Assembly: GCA_052388455.1 (NCBI GenBank)
Contig: JBQTIA010000041.1
Span: forward strand, 1 to 41,492
Direction of reading: 5' to 3'
Source of the DNA: CAZSNH01 sp052388455
Lineage (GTDB): Bacteria > Pseudomonadota > Alphaproteobacteria > Rhizobiales > Hyphomicrobiaceae
DNA length: 41,492 nucleotides
A program made the position numbers and the translations under genes. Shown in pieces: positions 34,395 through 41,492 of the stretch; the first letter of the stretch is position 1, and every line of letters starts with the position of its first letter. The notes beneath the pieces were generated by a model that saw nothing but the letters and a program-made list of their open reading frames with translations, did not search any database and was not told the origin of the DNA.

Positions 34395-34507
34395 CGGTCC
34401 TGCGGCCTTCCCGCCCACGATTCAGACCTCACCGAGCCTCGCATCTTTCCAAATCAGCGCTATATTAGCATCGTTTCACCCAGGCTTTGAACCGGGATGC
34501 GCTTGCC

Positions 34508-34912
34508 ATGACTGACGCCACTCCTGTTACCCGACGTCCACGCCCCAAGGTCATGACGCTGACCGAGGCCGCGGCGCGGCGCGTCCGCGATCTCATGGCA
34601 TCGAAGGGCCCTGAAATTCAGGGCCTCAAGATCGGGGTCAAGAAAGGCGGTTGCGCGGGCATGGAATACACCATGGCGCTCGTCGACCGGGTGGAGAAGT
34701 TCGACGAGGTCGTAGAAGCCGACGGGGCGCGCGTGATCGTCGATCCGCAGGCGGTGCTGTATCTGCTCGGCACCGAGATGGACTTCAAGACCGACAAGCT
34801 GGCGGCCCAGTTCGTGTTCAACAATCCGAACCAGAAGAGCGCCTGCGGTTGCGGCGAGAGCGTCAACCTCGAGCCGGTTGCTCAGGCGAGACTCGACGCC
34901 CTGAAGCTCTGA
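34508..34912 (+). CDS. sufA: A-type Fe-S carrier protein (SufA/IscA)
   Basis: 134 aa. The three conserved cysteines are C49 (KGGCAGMEY), C113 and C115 (ACGCGES), the ligands of A-type carriers. The order fits SufA/IscA: VMTLTEAAARRVRDLM, then FVFNNPNQKSACGCGESV near the end. It hands Fe-S clusters to target proteins. ATG 34508 follows sufT by 679 bases because of the reversed Uma2 gene, so it may have its own promoter. Confidence 0.92.
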   Translation: MTDATPVTRRPRPKVMTLTEAAARRVRDLMASKGPEIQGLKIGVKKGGCAGMEYTMALVDRVEKFDEVVEADGARVIVDPQAVLYLLGTEMDFKTDKLAAQFVFNNPNQKSACGCGESVNLEPVAQARLDALKL

Positions 34913-34975
34913 GCGGGGGCGGACCCGCTCCCTGCTTCGTGGCTAATGCGCAACACGTGTGGATAACCGTCGCCG

Positions 34976-34997
34976 GCCGGCGTCATCCCGGCTTTTT
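34976..34997 (+). terminator. Rho-independent terminator candidate after sufA
   Basis: GCCGG (34976-34980), a 7-base loop, CCGGC (34988-34992) and TTTTT (34993-34997), 64 bases past the sufA stop. The stem is short but G/C only; an overlapping CGCCGGCCGGCG palindrome could compete with it. Confidence 0.5.
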
Positions 34998-35059
34998 CGC
35001 GTGGGGCCTCGCTGTTACGCTTCGATGATTGTTGGTGTCAGCGTCGGCGTATCCCTCGT

Positions 35060-36139
35060 ATGTCCTCGAGCCTCACAGCATCGGGTCACGAGTCTCCCGG
35101 TCCCCAGCCGACCGGCGAAATCTGGCACGTCTGTCGTTCAGGCCGCTGCTTCGGGCCGATGAAGACGGTCGATCTTGCTCGCCTCGCCCGCGAAGGAACG
35201 CTTCTACCCAACGATCACATCTGGTGCGACGGACTGCCGGCCTGGGTTGAAGCGCGTTCGGTTCCAGGGTTGCTCGGTTCCGCCGTTTCCGAGCCCAACT
35301 CCCATGCATCGTCGCCCTCGCGACCGTTTGTGGAGGCGTCACGGCGCAGAGGTAGCCTGCTGCAAACCTACGAGGCACACCTGGCCCACCGGCCAACGGC
35401 GGCAACCTCGCAGAACGTCGCGCCATCGACCCGCACTCCGCCCGTGATCCGTGCCCCCGTGTCGGCATCGGCGTCTCATTCGGCGATGTCGCGTTCCGTG
35501 CGCCCCGATCCCGCACCGGCTTCGATGCCCGCCCGAGGGCCGGTCCAAACGCCAGCCTCGCGCGCGACGCGGGCCTCGCCGGTGGCAACCGCTCTCCCGC
35601 GCCCGTCCGCACCGCCGCCGGCTCAGCCGACGTTTTCGACACTCGATCTCTTCACTGTCGATTTCAGCGCCCAGGTCGCAGACACCATCGTCGCCGGGCT
35701 CGACCGCTATCAGCTCTACACCCTCGACGATCTCGCAACCAACGAGCGGCTGCAGGTGGTGGTGACCTACACTTGCGACAACCTCCCGATGACGCTCCGC
35801 ACGATCGTTCGCGGCACCATCGGACGGGAGGCGTTCGAGCGCTGCGTGCTGGAGCTGCTGATTCATGCGCGCGGCCGCATTCCGATCGAGCACCGCCATG
35901 CCGACCTGCGCGTTGTGATCAGGGAGTTCGCGCGTTCGCCCTGGCTGTCGAACAAGATGCGCGACGTCTACACCTCCGCGCGCTCCGGGCTCGGCTCGCT
36001 GGTCTCCAGCTACACGCCGACCGGCGGTTTGACGGGAAGTCTGTCAGGTGGCCTCTCGGGCGCTTGGGCCAAGACGCAAAACCTCGTGCGGACGGCACGC
36101 GCGCCAGTGCCCGCGCTGCCCGTCCCGTCGGTGGGTTGA
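35060..36139 (+). CDS. GYF_2 (DUF4339)-domain protein of unknown function
   Basis: 359 aa. Residues 20-70 form a GYF_2-like domain (EIWHVCRSGRCFGPMKTVDLA, then LARLAREGTLLPNDHIWCDGLPAW in shortened form). Residues about 75-190 are a Pro/Ser/Ala-rich linker with almost no order. The C-terminal part (about 192-320; FSTLDLFTVDFSAQVADTIV, then FERCVLELLIHARGRIPIEH) looks folded and helical but I do not recognise it, and it ends in Gly/Ser repeats. No signal peptide or membrane segment is seen. GYF_2 domains bind proline-rich partners or membranes in other systems. The start is not supported by a good ribosome site. Confidence 0.75.
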   Translation: MSSSLTASGHESPGPQPTGEIWHVCRSGRCFGPMKTVDLARLAREGTLLPNDHIWCDGLPAWVEARSVPGLLGSAVSEPNSHASSPSRPFVEASRRRGSLLQTYEAHLAHRPTAATSQNVAPSTRTPPVIRAPVSASASHSAMSRSVRPDPAPASMPARGPVQTPASRATRASPVATALPRPSAPPPAQPTFSTLDLFTVDFSAQVADTIVAGLDRYQLYTLDDLATNERLQVVVTYTCDNLPMTLRTIVRGTIGREAFERCVLELLIHARGRIPIEHRHADLRVVIREFARSPWLSNKMRDVYTSARSGLGSLVSSYTPTGGLTGSLSGGLSGAWAKTQNLVRTARAPVPALPVPSVG

Positions 36140-36188
36140 CCAGCCTTCGCGGCGGCGCTTTGCGGATCGCCTGAGCGGAGAAGAAGCA

Positions 36189-36608
36189 ATGGCCGCGAGT
36201 TCGGGCTTCATCGATCTGGTCGAGGATCTGCTGTCGCCGCTCGGCCCTGTGGTCGTGAAGCGCATGTTCGGCGGGGCCGGCATCTACATCGACGGCCGGT
36301 TCATGGCCATCATCGACAACGACGTTCTCTACTTCAAGACCGACGCAGAAACACGGCCGGCCTTCGATGCCGAAGGGGCGCCGCCGTTCGTCTACGATAC
36401 CAAGCACGGCGAGGGACAGCTCGAAAGCTACCGGCGTGTGCCCGAGCGTCTGCTCGACGATGCCGACGAGATGGCCGAGTGGGCCGGTGCGGCCCTCGCA
36501 GTTGCCCGGCGGGCCGCAGGCACGCGACCAGCCCGTTCCACTCCGGCGACGAGGGCGCGTGTATCTCGATCTTCGAAGACGGCACGCGAGCGGCGCAAGC
36601 CAACCTGA
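36189..36608 (+). CDS. TfoX/Sxy N-terminal domain protein
   Basis: 139 aa. The domain reads FIDLVEDLLSPLGPVVVKRM, FGGAGIYIDGRFMAIIDNDV and LYFKTDAETRP, the usual TfoX_N pattern. The last 35 residues are Arg/Thr/Ala-rich and probably disordered. The C-terminal TfoX domain of gammaproteobacterial Sxy is absent, as in most alphaproteobacterial members, whose function is unknown. It is convergent with rhlE, 39 bases apart. Confidence 0.87.
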   Translation: MAASSGFIDLVEDLLSPLGPVVVKRMFGGAGIYIDGRFMAIIDNDVLYFKTDAETRPAFDAEGAPPFVYDTKHGEGQLESYRRVPERLLDDADEMAEWAGAALAVARRAAGTRPARSTPATRARVSRSSKTARERRKPT

Positions 36609-36647
36609 TACCGGATCGTCAGCCCCGTCGCCCCTTTCGACAGGCCG

Positions 36648-38411
36648 CTACTCGTTGGCAACCCGGGCGGGTCGCGGCGGCTTGCGCAGGAAGGCCGGCA
36701 CATTGTCGGCGAAGCCGGCGCCGCCCTGGCCGCGCGTCGTATCGGCATCGGCGGACGCCGCCCGTTTGGCACGAGGCTGTTGCGGCTCGCCACGGTCACG
36801 AGGCGGTTCGCCACGCGGCTGACGCTGCGGTTCGCTGCGTGGTCCTGCGGGAGCCGTTTCGCGACGGGACTGCGGCTGCGGGCTGCCACCGCGAGCGGCC
36901 GGTCGTTCGGCGCGGTTCTCTCGGTCGCGGGGGCGCTGATCGGCCCGCTGCTCGTTACGATGATCTGGCCGGCTGTCTGGCCGTTTCTCTGTCCGATGGT
37001 CTTGGCGGGGATGCGTCCCGGTCTCGGGCTGCTCGCCGATGCCGGCCGCGCCATGAGTTGCCGCGTGACGCGGCCGCTCTCGCGAGCCTGCCGCCCGCTC
37101 GGCGTGGTCGTGGCGTCCCGGCCGGTCGCCGCCCTCTCGGCCCCGGCCCTGCTGCGGTCGGGCGTCGCGGCTACTACTACGCCCAGAATCGCGGCCAGAG
37201 TCGCGCCGGCTGCCGCCGCGACCGCGCCGGCGCTTGCCCGCGCTGGCGTAGTCGTCCTCGCTCGGCGCCTCGCCGATCCATTCGACCGGCGAACCCAGCA
37301 TCTTCTCGATGTCTTTCAGCGATTTCAGATCTTCGGTCGTGACGATGGCGCAGGCGGTGCCCTGCTTGCCGGCGCGGCCGGTGCGGCCGATGCGGTGCAC
37401 GTAGTCGTCGGATTGCCAGGGGAGATCGAAATTGAAGACGTGCGACACGTCGGGAATGTCGAGGCCGCGTGCGGCGACGTCACTGGCAGCGAGGAGCGTG
37501 ATTTCCCCCGAGCGGAACTTGTCCAGCGTTTCCATGCGGTGCTTCTGATCCATGTCGCCGTGCAGCGCGCCGGCATTGAAGCCGTGCTTCAGGAGCGACT
37601 TCAGCAGCACCGCCACTTCGACCTTGCGATTGCAGAAGATGATGGCGTTCTTGACGCCTTCCTCGCGAATCATGGCGCGCAGCATGTCGCGCTTCTCCCA
37701 ATCCTCGCCGCCGGGGCAGAAGCGGAACTTCTGCGTGATCGTCTTGGCGGTCGTGGCCGGTTTCGCCACTTCGACGCGCACCGGGTCTTTGAGGAACTGC
37801 GAGACGAGGCGGGTGATCTCGGGAGGCATGGTGGCCGAGAAGAACAGCGTCTGCTTCTTCGGCGGCAGCAGTTTGCAGATTTTCTCGATGTCCGGGATGA
37901 AGCCCATGTCGAGCATGCGGTCGGCTTCGTCGATGACGAGAATCTCGACGCCCATCAGCATCAGGCGTCCGCGCTGGAAGTGATCGAGCAGCCGGCCCGG
38001 CGTCGCGATCAGCACGTCGACGCCGCGATCGAGCTTTTTCACCTGCTCGTCCATCGACACGCCGCCGATCAGCAGCGCCACGTTCAGCTTGTGATTGATT
38101 CCGTACTTGTCGAAGTTCTGCTCGACCTGAGCGGCGAGTTCCCGCGTCGGCTCGAGGATGAGAGAGCGGGGCATCCGGGCCCTGGCCCGGCCGGTCTCCA
38201 GCTTGGTGATCATCGGCAGCACGAAGGCCGCCGTCTTGCCGGTGCCGGTCTGGGCGATGCCGAGGACGTCGCGGCCGGCGACGGCGATCGGAATGGCGGC
38301 TTCTTGAATGGGGGTCGGCGACGTGTAGCCGGCGGCCGTGATGGCTGCCTGCACCTTGGGGCTGAGATCAAGCTCAGCGAAGGTCTTGGTTTCCAAAAAA
38401 CAAGTCTCCAT
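36648..38411 (-). CDS. rhlE: DEAD-box RNA helicase, RhlE type, with long basic tail
   Basis: 587 aa. The first 385 residues are a complete helicase core: Q-motif region FAELDLSPKVQAAI, AQTGTGKTA, PTRELAAQ, the DEAD motif in VIDEADRMLDMG, SAT in FFSATMPPE and HRIGRTGRAG. The remaining 200 residues are low-complexity, rich in Arg, Gly, Asp, Glu, Gln and Pro, with repeats such as DHRTEKRPD, DHRNEQRAD and RDRENRAER. RhlE-type helicases remodel RNA in ribosome assembly and degradation; such tails often bind RNA or drive condensates. ATG 38411 gives a normal start. Confidence 0.93.
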   Translation of the reverse strand: METCFLETKTFAELDLSPKVQAAITAAGYTSPTPIQEAAIPIAVAGRDVLGIAQTGTGKTAAFVLPMITKLETGRARARMPRSLILEPTRELAAQVEQNFDKYGINHKLNVALLIGGVSMDEQVKKLDRGVDVLIATPGRLLDHFQRGRLMLMGVEILVIDEADRMLDMGFIPDIEKICKLLPPKKQTLFFSATMPPEITRLVSQFLKDPVRVEVAKPATTAKTITQKFRFCPGGEDWEKRDMLRAMIREEGVKNAIIFCNRKVEVAVLLKSLLKHGFNAGALHGDMDQKHRMETLDKFRSGEITLLAASDVAARGLDIPDVSHVFNFDLPWQSDDYVHRIGRTGRAGKQGTACAIVTTEDLKSLKDIEKMLGSPVEWIGEAPSEDDYASAGKRRRGRGGSRRDSGRDSGRSSSRDARPQQGRGREGGDRPGRHDHAERAAGSRERPRHAATHGAAGIGEQPETGTHPRQDHRTEKRPDSRPDHRNEQRADQRPRDRENRAERPAARGGSPQPQSRRETAPAGPRSEPQRQPRGEPPRDRGEPQQPRAKRAASADADTTRGQGGAGFADNVPAFLRKPPRPARVANE

Positions 38412-38645
38412 CTGCGTTCACGGATGATCCTCGCGCCAGCGGATCGGGCGCGTTGGGATCGACGGAGCGCAGGGGGAATGGGCGTGCCGGAATTCACGGC
38501 AAAGGAAGCGTGGACCTCGAAAAGGGATCAATGAATCGATCCCCTGCGCTCGTGCCGGGCCGAGAGCTGACACAGGTGTATGACAAAATCAAGAAAAACA
38601 GCCGGTTCTGCGCATCTGCTCTGCGGGATAGGGGCCCGGCTGCGA

Positions 38646-38682
38646 CAATAAAAGGCGGCTGCTGTAGGTCTGGCAGCCGCCT
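38646..38682 (-). terminator. Rho-independent terminator of the aquaporin gene
   Basis: On the minus strand AGGCGGCTGC and GCAGCCGCCT enclose a 10-base loop and are followed by TTTTATT. It lies about 57 bases past the aquaporin stop. Confidence 0.85.
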
Positions 38683-38738
38683 CTCTCGGTTTCAGCCCCA
38701 CATGCGCGGGAAACGGCGCGCGGGAGCAGGCGACCGGA

Positions 38739-39428
38739 TCAGTCTTCGTCGGACATCCAGCGATAAGCGATGGCGCCGAGCACGGCGCCGAGAATAGGCG
38801 CCACCCAGAACACCCAGAGCTGGCTGATCGGGGCGTCGGAGCCGCCGTAGAGGGCGGCGAACACGGCGGAGCCGAGGCTGCGTGCCGGGTTGACCGAGGC
38901 ATTCGAGACCGGAATCGCCATCAGGTGGATGGCGGTCAGCGACAGACCGATCGACAGCGGCGCGAATCCGCTCGGCGCGCCCTTGCGCGTCGATCCCAGG
39001 ATGACGACCAGGAAGAACGCCGTCAGCACCAGCTCGATGAGAAACACCGACTGCAGGCTGGAGCCGAGCATCGACAGTTCGCCGTAGCCGTTGGCCGCGA
39101 ACGTCGCTCCCGTATTGCCGATCAGCGAGAACACGAAGCAGGACGCCAGCGCGCCGAGGCACTGCGCAACGATGTATCCGAACGCCTCGCCCATGTCGAA
39201 ACGTCCGCCGGCCACCAGGCCGATGGTGACGGCCGGATTGTAATGGCCGCCCGAGATGTGCCCGATCGAACGGGCCAGCGCCATGACCGTGAGACCGATC
39301 GAGAGTGCGACGCCCAGAATGCCGGCGGCTCCGGCCTTGGCGCCGAAGGAGTAGAATGCGGCGCCGAGCACGCTCGACATGAGCATGAAGGTGCCGAAGA
39401 ACTCGGCCGCGAGTGCCTTGGTTTTCAT
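38739..39428 (-). CDS. Aquaporin, AqpZ-like
   Basis: 229 aa, six membrane helices and two half-helices. Both NPA boxes are present: GHYNPAVTIG (N64) and SNASVNPARS (N180). Alignment by eye to E. coli AqpZ puts the selectivity-filter positions at I44 (F43 in AqpZ), H168 (H174), A177 (T183) and R183 (R189), so two of the four differ and the pore may be wider. ATG 39428 has GGGAAG 6 bases upstream. The frame stays open far upstream but only as antisense to the desaturase. Substrate is water or a small solute; it sits divergent to a fatty acid desaturase. Confidence 0.9.
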   Translation of the reverse strand: MKTKALAAEFFGTFMLMSSVLGAAFYSFGAKAGAAGILGVALSIGLTVMALARSIGHISGGHYNPAVTIGLVAGGRFDMGEAFGYIVAQCLGALASCFVFSLIGNTGATFAANGYGELSMLGSSLQSVFLIELVLTAFFLVVILGSTRKGAPSGFAPLSIGLSLTAIHLMAIPVSNASVNPARSLGSAVFAALYGGSDAPISQLWVFWVAPILGAVLGAIAYRWMSDED

Positions 39429-39749
39429 GATGATCTTCCCCTGCTTAGCTTCCCCGTTCGGCGGGGCGGTCGGCAGAGGCCGTCCGGTCGGCGGCCATTC
39501 GAGTGAGAACGGCTTTGCCGGCGGCCTCGAATCGAACGCTCCCACCACTCGTTGGATAGCATGAACTTCGGGCGCGAACGCCGATTCCGCGGGCCTTGCG
39601 GGAGCGGGCTGCCCGTCGAGGGCCAGAATGAAAGTCGTCGCCCCTGTTACCCCTAGAACAGGGGCAACGCCTCCGAGCCTGTCACTCTCGGCGCCATACG
39701 AGGCAGGGTTGCCGCGATTCCGGCTTCCCACAGGCAAGGGCTGACGACG
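39429..39749. other. Divergent intergenic region, aquaporin/desaturase
   Basis: 321 bases without a gene. It contains the perfect inverted repeat at 39640-39665. No clear -35/-10 pairs were identified by eye. Confidence 0.55.
39640..39665. promoter_or_regulatory. Perfect inverted repeat upstream of the desaturase
   Basis: GCCCCTGTT (39640-39648) and AACAGGGGC (39657-39665) are exact inverted arms with an 8-base centre, 84 bases before the desaturase start. Could be an operator or an RNA hairpin in the leader; no regulator gene lies nearby. Confidence 0.4.
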
Positions 39750-41171
39750 ATGACCAGGATGATTGAAAAGGCCGCCGCGGCACGCAATCCGGCGGAGATT
39801 GTCACGCTGGAGACACCGCGGGCGGCGAGCGTAAGCGGCAAACGCAAGGGCGAGGCGGGGCGCATTCCCTCCGAGGTCCAGGCGCTGAAGCAGCGCGACA
39901 ACCACACCAATTTCGCCTATCTGGCGGGCGTCTATCTGATCATCGCCGCGGCCATGGCGGGTGCGATCGGCGTCAGTGCCGCCGCGGCCGCGGGCCTCGT
40001 CGCCTGGTGGCTGACGATCCCGGCGACCATCGCCGCCATTATCGTCATCGGCGCCTCCCAGCACCAGCTCGGCGGCGCGGTGCACGAGGGCACCCATCAC
40101 ACCTTCCTGGAAAACCGCACTTGGGGCGAGCTGGCCAGCGACTGGCTGGCGGCCTTTCCGATCTACACCACCACCTATGCCTTCCGGCAGCACCACCTCG
40201 CGCACCATCAGTTCGTCAACGATCCCGTGCGCGATCCGGACGTGGCGCAGATGCACGACAGCGGACACGAGCTGGACTTCCCGCTCACCCACATCGAGAT
40301 GGTGAAGCAGATGGCCCGCCAGCTCTGGCTGCCGAACCTCGTCCGCTACACGTTCGTGCGCGCCCGCTACAGTTCGCTCGGCGCCGACAACAATCCCTAT
40401 GCCGATCCGGAGGCGCAGGGCTCCAAGTGGCCGAACCGCATCGTGATGATTTTCGCCGGCCTCGTGCCCGTGATCGTCTCCGCCCTGCTGCACCGCGTCT
40501 CGGGCGCCGCGGCGCTGGCCTTCCTCGCCGTCTCGTGGGGCTCCGCCCTCGGCTACTACCTCAGGGCGCCGGAAGGTCACTTCACCGGCTCGCGCCTGAA
40601 GCCGGTGGTTTCCCATCGTGCGACGTATGCCGGCCGTGTGACGTTCTTCACCGGTCTCTATGCGACGCTCTCGGCCATCGAGCTGGCAGGCTTCGGCGCC
40701 GCCTGGGCGTGGTTCAGCCTGCTGTGGATCGTGCCGCTTTTCACCAGCTTCCCGCTGTTCATGATCCTGCGCCAGTGGGTCCAGCACGGCAACGGCGACC
40801 GCGGCCGCTACACCAATACACGCGTGTTCCTGGTCGGCCCGCTCGTCCGCTACGCGGTGTTCCCGTGGGGCATGGACTACCACCTGCCGCACCATCTCAT
40901 CTCGTCGGTGCCGCACTACAACCTGAAGAAGCTGCACGAGCTGATGCTTCAGGATGCGGAATATGCCGAGAAGGGCGTGATCGTCGAAGGCTACTTCGGC
41001 GGCGACAATCCTGAGACCGGCCGTCCGACGGCGATGTCGGTGCTCGGCCCGGCCCACGCGCCGAAGAGCGGCGGCGAGCACTTCGTCAACGACGGCGCGC
41101 TGGAGCACGTCGAGGTCAAGGGCGCCGCCGAGCTGGCGCGTCAGTCCGAGCTTTCGAGGATGGCGGCGTAA
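39750..41171 (+). CDS. Membrane fatty acid desaturase-family protein
   Basis: 473 aa di-iron membrane enzyme. The three histidine boxes are VHEGTHH (residues 112-117), RQHHLAHH (148-153) and YHLPHH (about 376-381). Hydrophobic segments lie at about 56-85, 87-103, 232-250 and 295-345. The family introduces double bonds or hydroxyl groups into acyl chains or related lipids; the exact substrate is not visible. The first 50 residues are polar and unordered, and the last 45 extend beyond the usual core. A perfect terminator follows. It is transcribed divergently from the aquaporin gene. Confidence 0.88.
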   Translation: MTRMIEKAAAARNPAEIVTLETPRAASVSGKRKGEAGRIPSEVQALKQRDNHTNFAYLAGVYLIIAAAMAGAIGVSAAAAAGLVAWWLTIPATIAAIIVIGASQHQLGGAVHEGTHHTFLENRTWGELASDWLAAFPIYTTTYAFRQHHLAHHQFVNDPVRDPDVAQMHDSGHELDFPLTHIEMVKQMARQLWLPNLVRYTFVRARYSSLGADNNPYADPEAQGSKWPNRIVMIFAGLVPVIVSALLHRVSGAAALAFLAVSWGSALGYYLRAPEGHFTGSRLKPVVSHRATYAGRVTFFTGLYATLSAIELAGFGAAWAWFSLLWIVPLFTSFPLFMILRQWVQHGNGDRGRYTNTRVFLVGPLVRYAVFPWGMDYHLPHHLISSVPHYNLKKLHELMLQDAEYAEKGVIVEGYFGGDNPETGRPTAMSVLGPAHAPKSGGEHFVNDGALEHVEVKGAAELARQSELSRMAA

Positions 41172-41190
41172 TCCAATCGCTGAAACGCAA

Positions 41191-41216
41191 GCGGCGGCCA
41201 AGACCTTGGCCGCCGC
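41191..41216 (+). terminator. Terminator hairpin after the desaturase gene
   Basis: GCGGCGGCCAAG and CTTGGCCGCCGC form a perfect 12-bp stem around AC, 20 bases past the stop codon. No T tract follows, so termination may be partly Rho-dependent. Confidence 0.65.
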
Positions 41217-41289
41217 GTGTCGTTGATTTGCACGATGGTGGAAACCCTGAACCTAGCCCGACCGGCAAGAGAATTTACGCTCTCTCCCC

Positions 41290-41368
41290 TCGTCATCCCG
41301 GCGAAGGCCGGGAACCCGACATGCGTCTGTCTTTACTCTCGTATTGTTCTGGGTACCGGCCTTCGCCG
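41290..41368. repeat. Palindromic repeat starting CGTCATCC
   Basis: CCGGCGAAGGCCGGGAACCC (41297-41316) is mirrored by GGGTACCGGCCTTCGCCG (41351-41368) with one small mismatch/gap; the arms are themselves palindromic. It shares the CGTCATCC start of the hairpin family elsewhere in the window but has GGAACCC in place of GGATCC, so it is a related or separate subfamily. Confidence 0.7.
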
Positions 41369-41370
41369 CA

Positions 41371-41490
41371 GGGCAATCGCATATGGCGCGAAATGTAGGT
41401 TGGGTCGACGAAGGAGACCCAACAAACTCGAGCGACCAAAGTTGTTGGGTCTCGTGCCTCGACCCAACCTACGTCCAAATGCGATTCCCC
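41371..41490. repeat. 120-bp nested palindrome at the window end
   Basis: Outer arms GGGCAATCGCAT (41371-41382) and ATGCGATTCCCC (41479-41490) surround strong inner arms that begin GTAGGTTGGGTCGA (41395) and end TCGACCCAACCTAC (41472), each extending inward to GAGACCCAACAA / TTGTTGGGTCTC. The remaining 321 bases after the desaturase hold no gene. The element looks like a MITE or REP-type sequence and may continue beyond the window. Confidence 0.75.
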
Positions 41491-41492
41491 TG

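Noticed and set aside
34970..35030. Possible further copy of the hairpin repeat (CGTCATCCCGG at 34981)
   Set aside because: Lacks the GGATCC half and the paired stem; better explained as part of the sufA terminator.
36780..38534. 584-codon open frame antisense to rhlE
   Set aside because: Mirrors the codon pattern of the helicase gene, and has no recognisable domain or ribosome site; the sense frame is a clear helicase.
39429..41201. Very long open frame antisense to the desaturase, continuous with the aquaporin frame (820 codons)
   Set aside because: Only the 229 codons from 39428 are aquaporin; the rest is a shadow of the high-GC desaturase gene with Arg/Gly/Ala/His-rich, non-family sequence.

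Overview
The window reads as chromosomal DNA of a high-GC alphaproteobacterium, most likely of the order Hyphomicrobiales (Rhizobiales). The evidence is a penicillin-binding protein 1A gene followed by prfB with its programmed frameshift, a bioB-F-D-A-Z biotin cluster ending in the rhizobial pimelate enzyme BioZ, and one long suf operon headed by an IscR-type regulator with an Irr-like (ICE) operator candidate. No rRNA, tRNA, CRISPR array, prophage or plasmid gene was seen. The assignment rests on gene content only.

Layout. 1-6140: cell-wall and housekeeping genes (PBP1A truncated by the window edge, prfB, comF-like, grxC, a Nit-type amidohydrolase, DUF1178). 6180-8820: a small hypothetical gene and a Tat-exported PhoX-family phosphatase. 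8960-14500: the biotin operon bioB-bioF-bioD-bioA-bioZ, interrupted between bioB and bioF by a GIY-YIG gene flanked by inverted hairpin repeats. 14676-20304: HU, a GlcG-like protein, a fasciclin protein, pyrE, a redoxin with a His/Cys-rich tail, a HAD phosphatase, a DUF1428 protein and several palindromic repeats. 20568-25665: a minus-strand run with an ArsR repressor and two SRPBCC proteins (likely one operon with its own operator), a pirin, an M28 peptidase and an alpha/beta hydrolase. 26142-34912: iscR, class I cysteine desulfurase, sufB, cupin, sufC, sufD, sufS, sufT, a frameshifted Uma2 gene on the other strand, and sufA. 35060-41171: a GYF-domain protein, a TfoX N-terminal-domain protein, an RhlE-type helicase, an aquaporin and a fatty acid desaturase, followed by palindromic repeats to the end.

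How the parts fit. BioZ supplies the pimeloyl precursor, BioF, BioA and BioD make dethiobiotin, and BioB inserts sulfur using Fe-S clusters of the kind made by the Suf system encoded 17 kb away. The most unusual signal is the dispersed family of hairpin units (CGTCATCC...GGGGATCCAGCG): paired copies lie at 18.2 and 20.4 kb, and two outward-facing single copies enclose the GIY-YIG gene in the bio operon, where one appears to have rewritten the 3' end of bioB. Stem sequences differ between copies but stay self-complementary within each copy. This suggests a structured mobile repeat and a candidate nuclease partner; that link is inference.
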